Shown here piece after piece: positions 6,997 through 15,705 of a stretch of DNA of 25,752 nucleotides. Under the pieces are notes generated by a model. That model ran no database searches. It was not told where the DNA came from and saw only the letters and a program-made list of their open reading frames with translations. The DNA lies in NCBI GenBank assembly GCA_002482765.1, contig DLGP01000043.1, forward strand, positions 5,779-31,530, read 5' to 3'. Source of the stretch: Alphaproteobacteria bacterium UBA7691. Lineage in GTDB: Bacteria > Pseudomonadota > Alphaproteobacteria > Ferrovibrionales > Ferrovibrionaceae. The position numbers and the translations under genes were made by a program. The stretch's first letter is position 1. Every line of letters starts with the position of its first letter.

Positions 6997-8013
6997 TCAG
7001 GCGGCAAGCGGCGGCGTGCGCGCCAGCACGGCCGAGAACAGCGCGGCATCAACATTGCCGCCTGAGGCCACTGCCACCACGGTCTTGCCACGGATCAGCT
7101 CGCGCCGGTGCAGCAGGGCGGCCAGGGCGGCAGCGCCACCCGGCTCGATCACCAGCTTGAGATAATGGAAGGCGGTGGCCATCGCCACTTCCACCTCGGC
7201 ATCGGTGGCGGTGATGCCGCCCTTGAGCAGGCGGCGCATCACGGCAAAGGTGATGTCGCCCGGGGTCGGCGCCATCAGCGCGTCGCAGAAGCTGGGCGGC
7301 GCATCGGCGGCCACCTTCTGCTTGCTGCCGCTGGCCAGCGAACGGGTGATGTCGTCAAAATCCGCCGGCTCGCCGGCAAACACCTGGCAGTTCGGATGGC
7401 GGGTTGCCATCACCAGGGCGATGCCGGAAATCAGCCCGCCGCCGGAGGAGCCGGCCGTGATGATATCCGGCTTCAGGCCGCGCTCGGCCAGTTGCGCATC
7501 CACTTCCAGGCCCACACTGCCTTGGCCGCAGATGATATGCGGATCATCGAAGGGCGGCACCAGGATCATGCCGCGCTCCTGCTGGTATTTCACCGCGATG
7601 GCTTCGCGGCTTTCGGTCCAGCGGTCATACAGCACCACCTCGGCGCCATAAGCGCGGGTATTGGCCACCTTGATCTGTGGCGCATCCGAAGGCATCACGA
7701 TCACCGCCGGGGTGCCGCATAGCTTGGCGGCATAGGCCACGCCCTGGGCATGGTTGCCGGAGGAAAACGCCACCACGCCGCGCTGGCGTTGTTCGGCATC
7801 CAGCCGACTGAGCCGGTTATAGGCGCCGCGAAACTTGAACGAGCCGGTGAGCTGTAGCGGCTCGGCCTTGACCAGCAGGCGGCAGCCGAGAATCTCGTTG
7901 AGCAGCGGGCTTTCGCAAAGCGGGGTGGGCAGGGCCACGCCGCGCAATTGCTTGGCCGCATCCTCCACATCCGCAAGAGTGGGCAGCGGCGGCAGGTTGG
8001 CGGGCGCGTTCAT
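6997..8013 (-). CDS. PLP-dependent threonine/serine dehydratase, short form without ACT domain
   Basis: A fold-type II PLP enzyme of 338 residues. The PLP lysine is K60 in SFKFRGAYN, the substrate loop is SSGNHAQG at 84-91, and the phosphate-binding loop is GSSGGG in the middle of the chain. It deaminates threonine or serine to 2-oxobutyrate or pyruvate. There is no C-terminal regulatory ACT region, so it resembles catabolic TdcB or serine/threonine dehydratases rather than the long feedback-controlled IlvA. An amino-acid racemase of the same fold is an alternative. The ATG is preceded by AGAGGAAG. It is 33 bp after the gamma-glutamyltransferase gene and 45 bp before the thiolase gene, so it is probably in the same operon. 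Confidence 0.88.
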   Translation of the reverse strand: MNAPANLPPLPTLADVEDAAKQLRGVALPTPLCESPLLNEILGCRLLVKAEPLQLTGSFKFRGAYNRLSRLDAEQRQRGVVAFSSGNHAQGVAYAAKLCGTPAVIVMPSDAPQIKVANTRAYGAEVVLYDRWTESREAIAVKYQQERGMILVPPFDDPHIICGQGSVGLEVDAQLAERGLKPDIITAGSSGGGLISGIALVMATRHPNCQVFAGEPADFDDITRSLASGSKQKVAADAPPSFCDALMAPTPGDITFAVMRRLLKGGITATDAEVEVAMATAFHYLKLVIEPGGAAALAALLHRRELIRGKTVVAVASGGNVDAALFSAVLARTPPLAA

Positions 8014-8046
8014 GGCTTCCTCTTTTTTTGCTCTAAAAATCTGTAT

Positions 8047-9786
8047 TCAGTCGCCCAGCGCCACGCCTTCGCGGCGTGGATCGGCGCCACCGGCCCATTG
8101 CCCGGCGCCGGCTCCGGTGCGGCGCCAGATTACATGCAGGCCGCTGGTCATTTCCAGGCTTTGGCTGCGATGACCAAGCCGTGCCAGGCCCTCGGCCCAG
8201 GCCGGATCGGCGCCGTGTTCGATCTCGGTCGGGCCGTTGCGGCTGCCGATATGCGGCATTGAAACCGCTGCCTGTGGGCCTAGGCCCTTGTCGATCAACA
8301 GCAGCAGGCTTTGCGCCACATAGCCGATGATCTGGCTGCCGCCGGGCGAGCCGAGCACACCGAGCAAAGCGCCCTGTGGGTCAAAGACCACAAACGGCGC
8401 CATTGAGGAACGCGGCCGTTTGCCGGCCTCGACCCGATTGGCCACCGGCCGGCCATCCAGGCTGGGCAGGAAGGAAAAATCGGTTAGCTGGTTATTGAGC
8501 AGGAAACCGCCCACCAGCAGGCGGGCGCCGAAGGCATCCTCGATGGTGGTGGTCATGCTCACGGCATTGCCCCAGGCATCGACGATGGAAACATGGCTGG
8601 TGCCGGGTGGGCCGTCATGCAGCCATAAGCCTGGGCGCTGGCCGCGCCGGCCGGGTGGCTCGCCGGGCTGGGCCATGCCCAAACTGGCATCCATACGCAC
8701 CAGCTTGGCGCGTTCAGCCAGATAGCCTGGATCAAGCAGGCCGGCCAGCGGCACCGGCACGAAGTCGCTATCCGCGAGATAGAGATTGCGATCAGCAAAG
8801 GCCAGCCGGCTGGCTTCCACCAGCCGATGCAGGTCGGCGATTGCAAGCCCGGGCGCCGGGCTGGGATCAAGCTGTTCGATCAGTTTCAGGATTTGCAGCA
8901 CCGCCACACCGCCCGAGCTGGGCGGCCCGAAGCCGCAGAGTTTGTAAAGCCGGAATGTGCCACAGAGTGGCGCGCGCGACTTGGCCTGATAGCCGGCCAG
9001 GTCGGCGGCGGTCATGTCGCTGCCGCGTGCCGCCAGGGCGGCCAGCATGGTTTCCGCCAGCGGGCCGTGTTGCAAGGCGGCGGCGCCATCGCTTGCCACG
9101 CGACGCAGGCTGGCCGCCAGGGCCGGGTTGCGCAACACGGTGCCGGCTTTCAGCGGCTCACCGCCGGGATAATAGAGCGCGGCGGCTGCCGGTTCCTGGC
9201 GCAGGCGCTGCTCGCGCGCCAGCAGGCCGGCCAGGCGTGGTGTTACGGTGAAGCCCTGTTCGGCGGCGGTTATGGCAGGCGCCGGCAGGCTGGCCCAGGG
9301 CAGTTTGCCATGCGCCTGATGCGCCAGATGCAGCGCCGCCACCGCGCCCGGCACACCAGTGGATAATCCGCTTGGCACCGCCTCGCGAAACGGCAGCGGC
9401 GTGCCATCCGGTTTCAGGAAACGCTGCGGTCTGGCCGCGGCCGGCGCCGTCTCGCGCCCGTCATAGGCATGGATTTTTTTATTGGCGTTGTCCCAATAGA
9501 GCAGCAGCGCACCGCCGCCGATGCCGGAGGATTGCGGCTCCACCAGGGTCAGCATCATCTGCACTGCCACGGCGGCGTCCAAGGCCGTGCCGCCCTGGCG
9601 CAGCATCGCCAGCCCGGCCTCGGCAGCCAGCGGATGCGCCGCCACCACCATCTGGCGCTCGGCCAGGGCTTCGGCTTTTTCCTGCCTGCCGGTGCTCGCT
9701 TCCGGCGCCGGCTGCGCCCAGGCTGGCAGAACCCAGGCTGGCAACACCAGGATCAGCAGCAGGAAAGCCGGCAGCCAGCGTGGCAT
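8047..9786 (-). CDS. ggt: Gamma-glutamyltransferase, secreted/periplasmic
   Basis: A 579-residue N-terminal-nucleophile hydrolase that cleaves the gamma-glutamyl bond of glutathione and related compounds. The N terminus is a signal peptide (MPRWLPAFLLLILVLPAW, cleavage near AWAQP), so it acts in the periplasm. The precursor cuts itself before the catalytic threonine, here T396 in PGTSHVSIVD. The large subunit has the family blocks SSGIGGGALLLYWD, DGRETAP and GFGPPSSGG; the small subunit has LLNNQLTDFSF and PRSSMAPFVVF. Length fits the family. Its ATG shares one base with the TAA of the upstream dehalogenase gene (TAATG), indicating translational coupling. The start is also supported by the signal peptide. 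Confidence 0.93.
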   Translation of the reverse strand: MPRWLPAFLLLILVLPAWVLPAWAQPAPEASTGRQEKAEALAERQMVVAAHPLAAEAGLAMLRQGGTALDAAVAVQMMLTLVEPQSSGIGGGALLLYWDNANKKIHAYDGRETAPAAARPQRFLKPDGTPLPFREAVPSGLSTGVPGAVAALHLAHQAHGKLPWASLPAPAITAAEQGFTVTPRLAGLLAREQRLRQEPAAAALYYPGGEPLKAGTVLRNPALAASLRRVASDGAAALQHGPLAETMLAALAARGSDMTAADLAGYQAKSRAPLCGTFRLYKLCGFGPPSSGGVAVLQILKLIEQLDPSPAPGLAIADLHRLVEASRLAFADRNLYLADSDFVPVPLAGLLDPGYLAERAKLVRMDASLGMAQPGEPPGRRGQRPGLWLHDGPPGTSHVSIVDAWGNAVSMTTTIEDAFGARLLVGGFLLNNQLTDFSFLPSLDGRPVANRVEAGKRPRSSMAPFVVFDPQGALLGVLGSPGGSQIIGYVAQSLLLLIDKGLGPQAAVSMPHIGSRNGPTEIEHGADPAWAEGLARLGHRSQSLEMTSGLHVIWRRTGAGAGQWAGGADPRREGVALGD

Positions 9787-10457
9787 TACAGGCCAAGCAA
9801 AGCTGGCACCTCGGCCAGCGAGCGCAGTTCATGATCCGGCGGGCAGGGCAGGCCTTCGGCCGGCTGGCCGGCACGATTGATCCACAATACCTGGAAGCCG
9901 GCGAGCTTGGCGCCATGGGCATCCCAGCCATTCGAGGAATGGAATGCCACTTCCTCGGGGCGCAGGCCCAGGCTGTCCGTCACCAGCCGGTAGACGCGCG
10001 GATCGGGCTTGTAAATGCCGGCCTGTTCCACCGACAACACACTATCCAGCAGATCAGCGATGCCGGCGCTGGTGCAGGCGGCCTGCAACATGGCCGGTGA
10101 GCCATTTGACAGAATCCCCGTGGTCAGCCCGCCAGCTTTCAGCCGGCGCAGCAGGTCCGGTGCTTCCGGATAGGCTTCCAGATGCAGGTAAAGCTGCATC
10201 AGGCGGTCGTGCAGGCCGTCTCGGTTGGCAATGCCATGCGCGGCCATGGCAAAATCCAGTGCCGCGCCGGTCACCTGCCAGAAATCGGCATGCTGGCCCA
10301 TCAGGCTGCGCAGCCAGGTGTAACTAAGTTGTTTGCTGCGCCAGGTATCGGAGAATGCTGCCCAGCCGGGGCCGATCTCGGCGCTGAGCCGGCGCGCGGC
10401 GGCATTCACATCGAACAGGGTGCCATAGGCATCAAAGATGCAGGCCCGGATCGCCAT
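9786..10457 (-). CDS. (S)-2-haloacid dehalogenase, HAD type II
   Basis: A 223-residue HAD-superfamily hydrolase. It matches the L-2-haloacid dehalogenase subfamily, which converts (S)-2-haloalkanoates to (R)-2-hydroxyacids. Every catalytic position known for the Pseudomonas YL enzyme can be placed with an offset of one: nucleophile D9 (FDAYGTLF), T13, R40, S117 and N118 (ILSNGS), K150, Y156 (KPDPRVY), and S174, N176, D179 (HSSNGWDA). A family member lacking activity would normally have lost some of these. The gene starts 4 bp after the lytic transglycosylase stop and overlaps the gamma-glutamyltransferase start by one base. The physiological substrate in this operon is unknown. Confidence 0.9.
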   Translation of the reverse strand: MAIRACIFDAYGTLFDVNAAARRLSAEIGPGWAAFSDTWRSKQLSYTWLRSLMGQHADFWQVTGAALDFAMAAHGIANRDGLHDRLMQLYLHLEAYPEAPDLLRRLKAGGLTTGILSNGSPAMLQAACTSAGIADLLDSVLSVEQAGIYKPDPRVYRLVTDSLGLRPEEVAFHSSNGWDAHGAKLAGFQVLWINRAGQPAEGLPCPPDHELRSLAEVPALLGL

Positions 10458-10461
10458 CGGT

Positions 10462-12693
10462 TCAGCAGCCAGCGCTGGCGCAAGCCTTGCGCGGCATGCC
10501 GCGCAGATCGGCTTGCAGGCGGTCGGCCGTGGGCGAGGCGCCTTTCAGCAGGGCGCGATAGACCTGGGCTGATTCCAATACGCGCTGCACATAATTGCGC
10601 GTTTCCGAAAACGGGATCAGTTCGATCCAGTCCACCGCATCCACACTTTCATAACGCGGATCGCCCCAATCCTTGATCCACTTGCGCGCCCGTGTCTCGC
10701 CGGCATTGTAGCTCGCCAGCGCCAGGATGTAATTGTAGTCCCAGTTACGCAGCAGGCCATCCAGGTAATGGCTGCCCAGGCGCACATTGTAATGCGCGTC
10801 ATCGGTCAGTTTGGCCGGGGAATAGGCCTGCTTCACTTCCTTCGCCACGCCCTTGGCGGTGGCCGGCATCAACTGCATCAGGCCGCGCGCCCCCACCGGC
10901 GAAACGGCATATTGATTAAATTCACTCTCCTGCCGTGCCACGGCCAGCACCAGCGCGGTTTCCGGGGTGTTGGTCTGTGCCATCGGCTCCACCAGCGGGA
11001 AGGCTTCGCGCACCAGGCTGATGCCGGCATACCGCGCCGAACGCTTGGTGGCGGCCACGGCAAGATCAACCCGGTTCAGGGTGCGCGCCAGCCTTGCTGC
11101 AAGCTGGTGATCGGCAGGGGTTTCGGCGGTATGGGCCAGGCGCAGGATGAACGGCCGCAGCCGGGCTTCCTGGCCCAGTTCCATAAGTATCTTGGCGGCG
11201 CGCACCACTTCGCGCTTGTCGAAAGCGGCTATGGCGGCGGCGCTTGGCTCGGTTTCCTCAGGCAATTGCAGCCGCGCATTCGGATCAAGCGCAAAGGCGG
11301 CAAGCTGGCCATAGAAGCTGGTGGAATGCTTGGCCGCCTGGGCATACCACAGCCGGGCCTGGGCCTTGTCGTCCAGCACGTCGTGGCTGCGGCCGAGCCA
11401 GTAGCCGGCCCGCGCCTGGCTGACCGGGGTGCGCACATTGGCCTGCAAGGCAGTGAAATGTTTCAGCGCAATCCTTGGCTCCTGCAACAGCCGCAGGGCG
11501 ATCCAGCCGGCCAGCCATTCGGCTTCGGCAAAGCTGGCGCCACCGCTCAGGCCATGATTGGCGGCCAGCCGGTAGGCTTCCGAGATGCGGCCTTCGATCA
11601 TTGCCTTACGGGCGCGGTAATGCCGCTCCACCCACCATTTTTCGGCGCGGCCAAGTTCATCAGGCGCGTTGTAGAGCAGGCTTTCAACGATATCGTCCTT
11701 GCCCTCGCGGCGATTCCAGCGCATGCGGTCATAGCTCAGGCCGCCATCCTCGCGCAGATGCTGCGGCAGGCCGGCGGCAAGCCGCTCGGCGCCGGGGCTG
11801 CGCAAAGCCAGCGCCAGCCGTGCCTCGCCCAGCATGCGGGTTTCGGCATCCACGCGGGGCAGCATGCGGCGGGCGGCATCATATTGCCCATCCCAGAGCA
11901 GGCGGTCGAGCCGCAGCGCATTCTCGGCCGGGGTCAGCCGGCTGCCGAATTCACGCCACATCTCGTTTTCATCGCGTAAAGCCAGGTTGCCTTCGGTCCA
12001 GGCCTTGCGCACGGCAGCCAAAGCTTCGGTGCCACGGCCCTGGCGGTCATAGGCTTCGGCCAGCCGCAGCCAGCCCAGGCCGCTTTCGGGCGGTCGGGCC
12101 GCATACCACTGGATGATGCGGGCATCGCCCACGGCTTCTGTGATGACCTCATCAGCGCGGCGCAACAGAGCCTCGCGCGCCGGCCAATCCGGCGATTTCT
12201 CGATGAATTCGGCAATCGCCTCAAATGGCGCGCCGGAATTTGGGGTTTGCAGCCACAGCCAATGCACCAGCCGGCCCACCAGCGGCTCACGGGCGCGGGC
12301 GGCAAGTTCACGCGCCTTGTCAAAACGCCCGGCAACAGCTTCGCGCATCGCCTCGCGGCCCAGCGCCTGGTCATTCTGGCTCAGCAGGATGGCCGGCGCC
12401 AAGGCCAGTGCCGGGGCCACAGCCATGGCGGCTTTTTTTGCGGTTTCGCCAGCGGGCTTTTTGGCTGGCGCTTTGGCCGCTGCCTTTTTGCCCGGCGCGG
12501 CGGGTTTGGCGGTGGCCGGCTTCGGCACCGGTTTCGGCGCGCTGGCGGCGGCTGGTTTGGGCTTTGCCTTCCCGGCGGCCGGGATCGTGGCGGCATGCGC
12601 CTCGGCAGCCAGAACCGGGCGATGGGCAACAGCCACTGCGCCCGCAGCAAGCAGGGCGATCAGCAGCACAGAACGGTTCAATCGACTAAGCAT
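10462..12693 (-). CDS. slt: Soluble-type lytic murein transglycosylase (Slt70-like)
   Basis: Cleaves the MurNAc-GlcNAc bond of peptidoglycan to give 1,6-anhydro-muropeptides; periplasmic. I choose the ATG at 12693 (743 residues) over a longer frame from 12804, because it begins directly at a signal peptide (MLSRLNRSVLLIALLAAG, cleavage near VLAAEA) and avoids overlap with the upstream LysE gene. A Lys/Ala/Pro-rich linker of about 90 residues follows, then a long alpha-helical superhelix with repeated motifs. The C-terminal SLT domain has the catalytic Glu at E589 (ARQESEF), GARGLMQLMPATAK, ALASYNAGETRARKW and ETRNYVQRVL. The linker resembles a cell-wall-spanning tether. Slt next to dapA is a known alphaproteobacterial arrangement; here a LysE gene sits between them. 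Confidence 0.92.
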   Translation of the reverse strand: MLSRLNRSVLLIALLAAGAVAVAHRPVLAAEAHAATIPAAGKAKPKPAAASAPKPVPKPATAKPAAPGKKAAAKAPAKKPAGETAKKAAMAVAPALALAPAILLSQNDQALGREAMREAVAGRFDKARELAARAREPLVGRLVHWLWLQTPNSGAPFEAIAEFIEKSPDWPAREALLRRADEVITEAVGDARIIQWYAARPPESGLGWLRLAEAYDRQGRGTEALAAVRKAWTEGNLALRDENEMWREFGSRLTPAENALRLDRLLWDGQYDAARRMLPRVDAETRMLGEARLALALRSPGAERLAAGLPQHLREDGGLSYDRMRWNRREGKDDIVESLLYNAPDELGRAEKWWVERHYRARKAMIEGRISEAYRLAANHGLSGGASFAEAEWLAGWIALRLLQEPRIALKHFTALQANVRTPVSQARAGYWLGRSHDVLDDKAQARLWYAQAAKHSTSFYGQLAAFALDPNARLQLPEETEPSAAAIAAFDKREVVRAAKILMELGQEARLRPFILRLAHTAETPADHQLAARLARTLNRVDLAVAATKRSARYAGISLVREAFPLVEPMAQTNTPETALVLAVARQESEFNQYAVSPVGARGLMQLMPATAKGVAKEVKQAYSPAKLTDDAHYNVRLGSHYLDGLLRNWDYNYILALASYNAGETRARKWIKDWGDPRYESVDAVDWIELIPFSETRNYVQRVLESAQVYRALLKGASPTADRLQADLRGMPRKACASAGC

Positions 12694-12760
12694 CTTGAGC
12701 AGCCTAACATTTTTGGCCGGCCAGAGCAAAATCCGATACACGGCGCCTGTGGCAATTATT

Positions 12761-13408
12761 TCAGGGCAGGCGCAGCGCCATTTCGCGCCGCACTTCATCG
12801 CCAAGGCGCAGGCCCAGCGCCAGCATCACCGCACCCGCGGTTGCATCCAGCCAGCGGGCGCAAGCGGCGTAGCTGCGCCGGGCCATCCCGGTGGAGAGCA
12901 GCAGAGCGACAAAGCCATACCAGAGCATCGATTGCAGCCCGATCAACCCTAGTATGGCAATATAAAACCAAGTCGGCGGCTGGGCCGGCAGCGCCACGGC
13001 GAAAACGCTGGTCCAGAACACCGCCGATTTCGGATTGCTCAAAGTGGTGAGCAAGCCGGCCATGAATGGCTGCTGGCCGAGCCGCCCCAGCGCCGGAGCG
13101 CCGCTCTGTTGTGCCGGCCGCCAGGCATTACGCAGCAGGCGGAAACCCACGTAAAGCAGGTAAAGCGTGCCGATCAGCCGCAATAGCCGGTAAAAATCCC
13201 CGGCCTGTTGCAGCAGCAATCCGATACCTGCCAAGCTGAGTGCCACCCAGAGCAGCGAAGCCAGCGCCACGCCCGCCATGGCCGTAAGCCCGGCGCGGCG
13301 AGAAACGGCGGCGGAAAAGTGGCTGACCACCACGGTATTCGGTCCCGGCACCATTGCCATCAGGATATGCATGCCGGCAAGGGCAAGCAGGCTGGGCAGT
13401 AAATCCAT
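12761..13408 (-). CDS. LysE/RhtB family amino-acid exporter
   Basis: A 215-residue inner-membrane protein with about six hydrophobic helices, the normal size for LysE/RhtB translocators, which export amino acids such as homoserine, threonine or lysine. The family signature is near the N terminus: MVPGPNTVVVSHFSAAVSRRAGLTAMAGVALAS (given in pieces: PGPNTVVV and RRAGLTAMAG). The block TTLSNPKSAVFWTSVF in the middle is also diagnostic. I use the ATG at 13408, not the one at 13474, because GGAG lies 6 bases before it and the protein then begins with its first membrane helix. It is divergent from dapA, so export of lysine-pathway products is a reasonable guess but not shown. Confidence 0.88.
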   Translation of the reverse strand: MDLLPSLLALAGMHILMAMVPGPNTVVVSHFSAAVSRRAGLTAMAGVALASLLWVALSLAGIGLLLQQAGDFYRLLRLIGTLYLLYVGFRLLRNAWRPAQQSGAPALGRLGQQPFMAGLLTTLSNPKSAVFWTSVFAVALPAQPPTWFYIAILGLIGLQSMLWYGFVALLLSTGMARRSYAACARWLDATAGAVMLALGLRLGDEVRREMALRLP

Positions 13409-13487
13409 GGCCGACTCCGAATTATGTTGGGTGCTGCCCATAGTATCAGCCGGCCGCCATGTGCGGCGCAACATCGGTGCTGGTGGC

Positions 13488-13516
13488 TTGCCGTTCCCGG
13501 CTGCGCCCTCTATGGT
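13488..13516 (+). promoter_or_regulatory. Candidate sigma-70 promoter for dapA
   Basis: TTGCCG (13488-13493), a 17-base spacer and TATGGT (13511-13516) lie in the divergent region between the LysE gene and dapA. The expected start would be near 13523, giving a leader of about 26 bases. Spacing is ideal; hexamer matches are moderate. Confidence 0.4.
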
Positions 13517-13548
13517 GCCGGAATCTATGGAATCTTGAGGACACGCTC

Positions 13549-14445
13549 ATGTTCAAGGGCTCTTTTGTTGCGCTGATCACCCCGTTCAAGAACGGCAAGG
13601 TGGACGAGCGCGCCTTCGGCGATCTGGTGGAATGGCAGATTGCAGAAGGTACCCATGGCCTGGTGCCGTGCGGCACTACCGGTGAATCGCCCACCCTGAG
13701 CCATGACGAGCATAAGCGCGTGGTGGAATTGTGCATCGAAGTGGCGCGTGGCCGTGTGCCGGTGATGGCCGGTGCCGGCTCGAATTCCACCGCCGAAGCC
13801 ATTGAACTGACCAAGCATGCCAAGAAGGCCGGCGCCGATGCCGTGCTGGTGGTGACGCCGTATTACAACAAGCCGAATCAGGCCGGCCTGTTTGCGCATT
13901 ACAAGGCACTGCACGATGCCACGCGCATCCCGATCTTCATCTACAATATCCCGCCGCGCTGCGTGATCGACATGAGCGTGGAAACCATGGCGGCCTTGGC
14001 CAAGCTGCCGCGCATCGCCGGCGTGAAGGATGCCACCGGCGATATCCTGCGCCCGCTGCGCATGCGCGCTGCGGCCGGCGAGGATTTCTGCCAGTTGGAT
14101 GGCGATGATGCCACCGCTTTGGCTTTCAATGCCCATGGCGGCGTTGGCTGCATTTCCGTCACCGCCAATATCGCCCCAGGCCCGGTGGCGCAGATGCAGG
14201 AAGCCAGCCTGGCCGGCGATCATGCCAAGGCGCTGGCGATCATGGAAAAGCTGTTGCCGCTGCATACTACGTTGTTTGTCGAGCCTAATCCCGCGCCAGT
14301 GAAATATGCCGCCTCGCTGCTCGGGATTTGCCAGGCTGATGTGCGCTTGCCGCTGGTTGGGGTCAGCAAGGACACCCAGGCCAAGGTGAAGGCCGCGCTC
14401 AAGGCTGCCGGCCTCGCCAAGCCGCGCAAGACGAAAAAGAAGTAA
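13549..14445 (+). CDS. dapA: 4-hydroxy-tetrahydrodipicolinate synthase
   Basis: Condenses pyruvate with aspartate semialdehyde, the first committed step of lysine and diaminopimelate synthesis; cytoplasmic TIM barrel, 298 residues. The Schiff-base lysine is K160 (AGVKDAT). T43 and T44 (GTTGES), Y132 (IYNIPPR) and R137 match the E. coli catalytic set (T44, T45, Y133, R138, K161) with an offset of one. I take the ATG at 13549, preceded by GAGG with 8 bases spacing; a longer frame from 13459 adds 30 residues that do not belong to the family. The last eight residues are a Lys-rich tail. smpB begins 5 bp after the stop, so the two are probably co-translated. Confidence 0.96.
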   Translation: MFKGSFVALITPFKNGKVDERAFGDLVEWQIAEGTHGLVPCGTTGESPTLSHDEHKRVVELCIEVARGRVPVMAGAGSNSTAEAIELTKHAKKAGADAVLVVTPYYNKPNQAGLFAHYKALHDATRIPIFIYNIPPRCVIDMSVETMAALAKLPRIAGVKDATGDILRPLRMRAAAGEDFCQLDGDDATALAFNAHGGVGCISVTANIAPGPVAQMQEASLAGDHAKALAIMEKLLPLHTTLFVEPNPAPVKYAASLLGICQADVRLPLVGVSKDTQAKVKAALKAAGLAKPRKTKKK

Positions 14446-14450
14446 TCAGC

Positions 14451-14927
14451 ATGGCAGCCGCAACGCGCGTCGGCCAGTCCAAGACGGTGGCCGACAACCG
14501 GCGCGCGCGCTACGATTATGCCCTGGACGAGACTTTTGACGCCGGCATCGTGCTGCTTGGCTCGGAGGTCAAAAGCCTGCGTAACGGCCGGGCCAACATC
14601 CAGGATTCCTATGCCGAGGAAAAAAACGGCGAAATCCTGCTGGTGAATGCCTATATCCCGGAATATGCCGGTGCCAACCGCTTCAACCACGAGCCGCGCC
14701 GCCCGCGCAAGCTGCTGCTGAAGAAGAAGGAAATCGGTAAACTTATCGGGAGCCTGAAACGCGGCGGGGTGACGCTGGTGCCGCTCTCCCTATATTTCAA
14801 CGAGCGTGGTCTGGCCAAGGTGAAGATCGCCCTGGCACGCGGCAAAAAGCTGCATGACAAACGCGCGAGTGAAAAAGAGCGCGACTGGAATCGCGAAAAG
14901 CAAAGGCTGCTGCGCGTCAGGGATTAG
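14451..14927 (+). CDS. smpB: SsrA (tmRNA)-binding protein
   Basis: SmpB binds tmRNA and brings it to stalled ribosomes for trans-translation. The 158-residue protein has the full family pattern: NRRARYDYALDETFDAGIVL, the LLGSEVKSLRNGRANIQDSY block, INAYIPEY-like VNAYIPEYAGA, RPRKLLLKKKEI, and the basic C-terminal tail GKKLHDKRASEKERDWNREK that folds as a helix in the ribosomal decoding centre. It is slightly longer at the N terminus than E. coli SmpB, which is normal for alphaproteobacteria. It sits 5 bp behind dapA. The tmRNA gene itself is not in the window. Confidence 0.97.
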   Translation: MAAATRVGQSKTVADNRRARYDYALDETFDAGIVLLGSEVKSLRNGRANIQDSYAEEKNGEILLVNAYIPEYAGANRFNHEPRRPRKLLLKKKEIGKLIGSLKRGGVTLVPLSLYFNERGLAKVKIALARGKKLHDKRASEKERDWNREKQRLLRVRD

Positions 14928-14954
14928 GCGGTCGGCGGGTGAAAGAGGCGAGCG

Positions 14955-15632
14955 ATGAGCGGTGACGATTACAAGCCGGGCCTGCTCGGCCAGATCAAAG
15001 ACAAGCTGATCAGCAGCAAGCAGCAATGGGCCAAGGATGGCCGTTTGCTGACCGGCGAGACGGCCAGCGCGCCACAAGCCCGCCGCCTTCCGCCGGGCCA
15101 GCGCCTGGTGCGGGACTGGCCGGTGCTCGATCTGGGTGTGCAGCCGAATATCCTGCTCGACAAATGGCAGCTCAGCGTCGGCGGCCTGGTGGCCAATCCG
15201 GTGAAGCTGGGCTGGAATGATTTTCTCGACCTGCCACAAACCGACACGGTTTCCGATATTCACTGTGTCACCGCCTGGTCGCGGTATGACAATCGCTGGG
15301 CCGGCGTGCTGGCGCGTGATCTGCTCAAGCTGGTGAAGCCGCGCCCGGAAGCCCGCCATGTGGTGTTCCAGAGTTATGATGGCTATGCCACCAATGTGAC
15401 GCTGGAGCATTTCAGCGCGCCGGATGTGCTGCTGGCGCATTCCTGGGAAGGCGACCCGTTAAAGCGTGAGCATGGCGGCCCGGTGCGGGTGGTGATGCCG
15501 CGCTGGTATTTCTGGAAATCGGCGAAATGGGTGAAGCATATCGCCTTTCTGGATCGCGATGCGCCGGGCTATTGGGAAGTGCGCGGCTATCATAATGAAG
15601 GCGATCCCTGGAAAGAGGATCGTTACGGTTAG
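14955..15632 (+). CDS. Sulfite oxidase-fold molybdopterin oxidoreductase
   Basis: A 225-residue protein with the sulfite-oxidase molybdopterin-binding fold. The molybdenum ligand is C104 in SDIHCVTAWSRYDNRW. Other family elements are WQLSVGGLVANP near residue 71, FQSYDGYATNV, LLAHSWEGDPLKREHGGPVRVVMP and the C-terminal YFWKSAKWVKHIAF segment. It has no signal peptide, so unlike MsrP (YedY) it is predicted to be cytoplasmic, or to depend on something not visible here. No heme or dimerisation domain follows. The substrate is unknown; sulfite or an S-oxide are the usual possibilities. It starts 27 bp after smpB, and a GAGG lies before its ATG. Confidence 0.88.
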   Translation: MSGDDYKPGLLGQIKDKLISSKQQWAKDGRLLTGETASAPQARRLPPGQRLVRDWPVLDLGVQPNILLDKWQLSVGGLVANPVKLGWNDFLDLPQTDTVSDIHCVTAWSRYDNRWAGVLARDLLKLVKPRPEARHVVFQSYDGYATNVTLEHFSAPDVLLAHSWEGDPLKREHGGPVRVVMPRWYFWKSAKWVKHIAFLDRDAPGYWEVRGYHNEGDPWKEDRYG

Positions 15633-15705
15633 GGCAAAATTAAGCCTTTGCTAACCATGCCGATGGTATCGATTCGAGTCGCTTGCTGTTTATGAGGATG
15701 TTCGG

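Noticed and set aside
10768..11979. 403-codon plus-strand open frame opposite the lytic transglycosylase
   Set aside because: Antisense shadow of slt, whose SLT domain is unmistakable.
12694..12804. Longer slt start at 12804
   Set aside because: It overlaps the LysE gene and puts 37 non-signal residues in front of a perfect signal peptide that starts at 12693.
13459..13548. Longer dapA start at 13459
   Set aside because: The added residues are unrelated to DapA, span the candidate promoter, and a good ribosome binding site precedes 13549.
15653..15666. ACCAT-gccg-ATGGT inverted repeat before the LysM/M23 gene
   Set aside because: Arms of only 5 bp, no associated promoter elements; common by chance.
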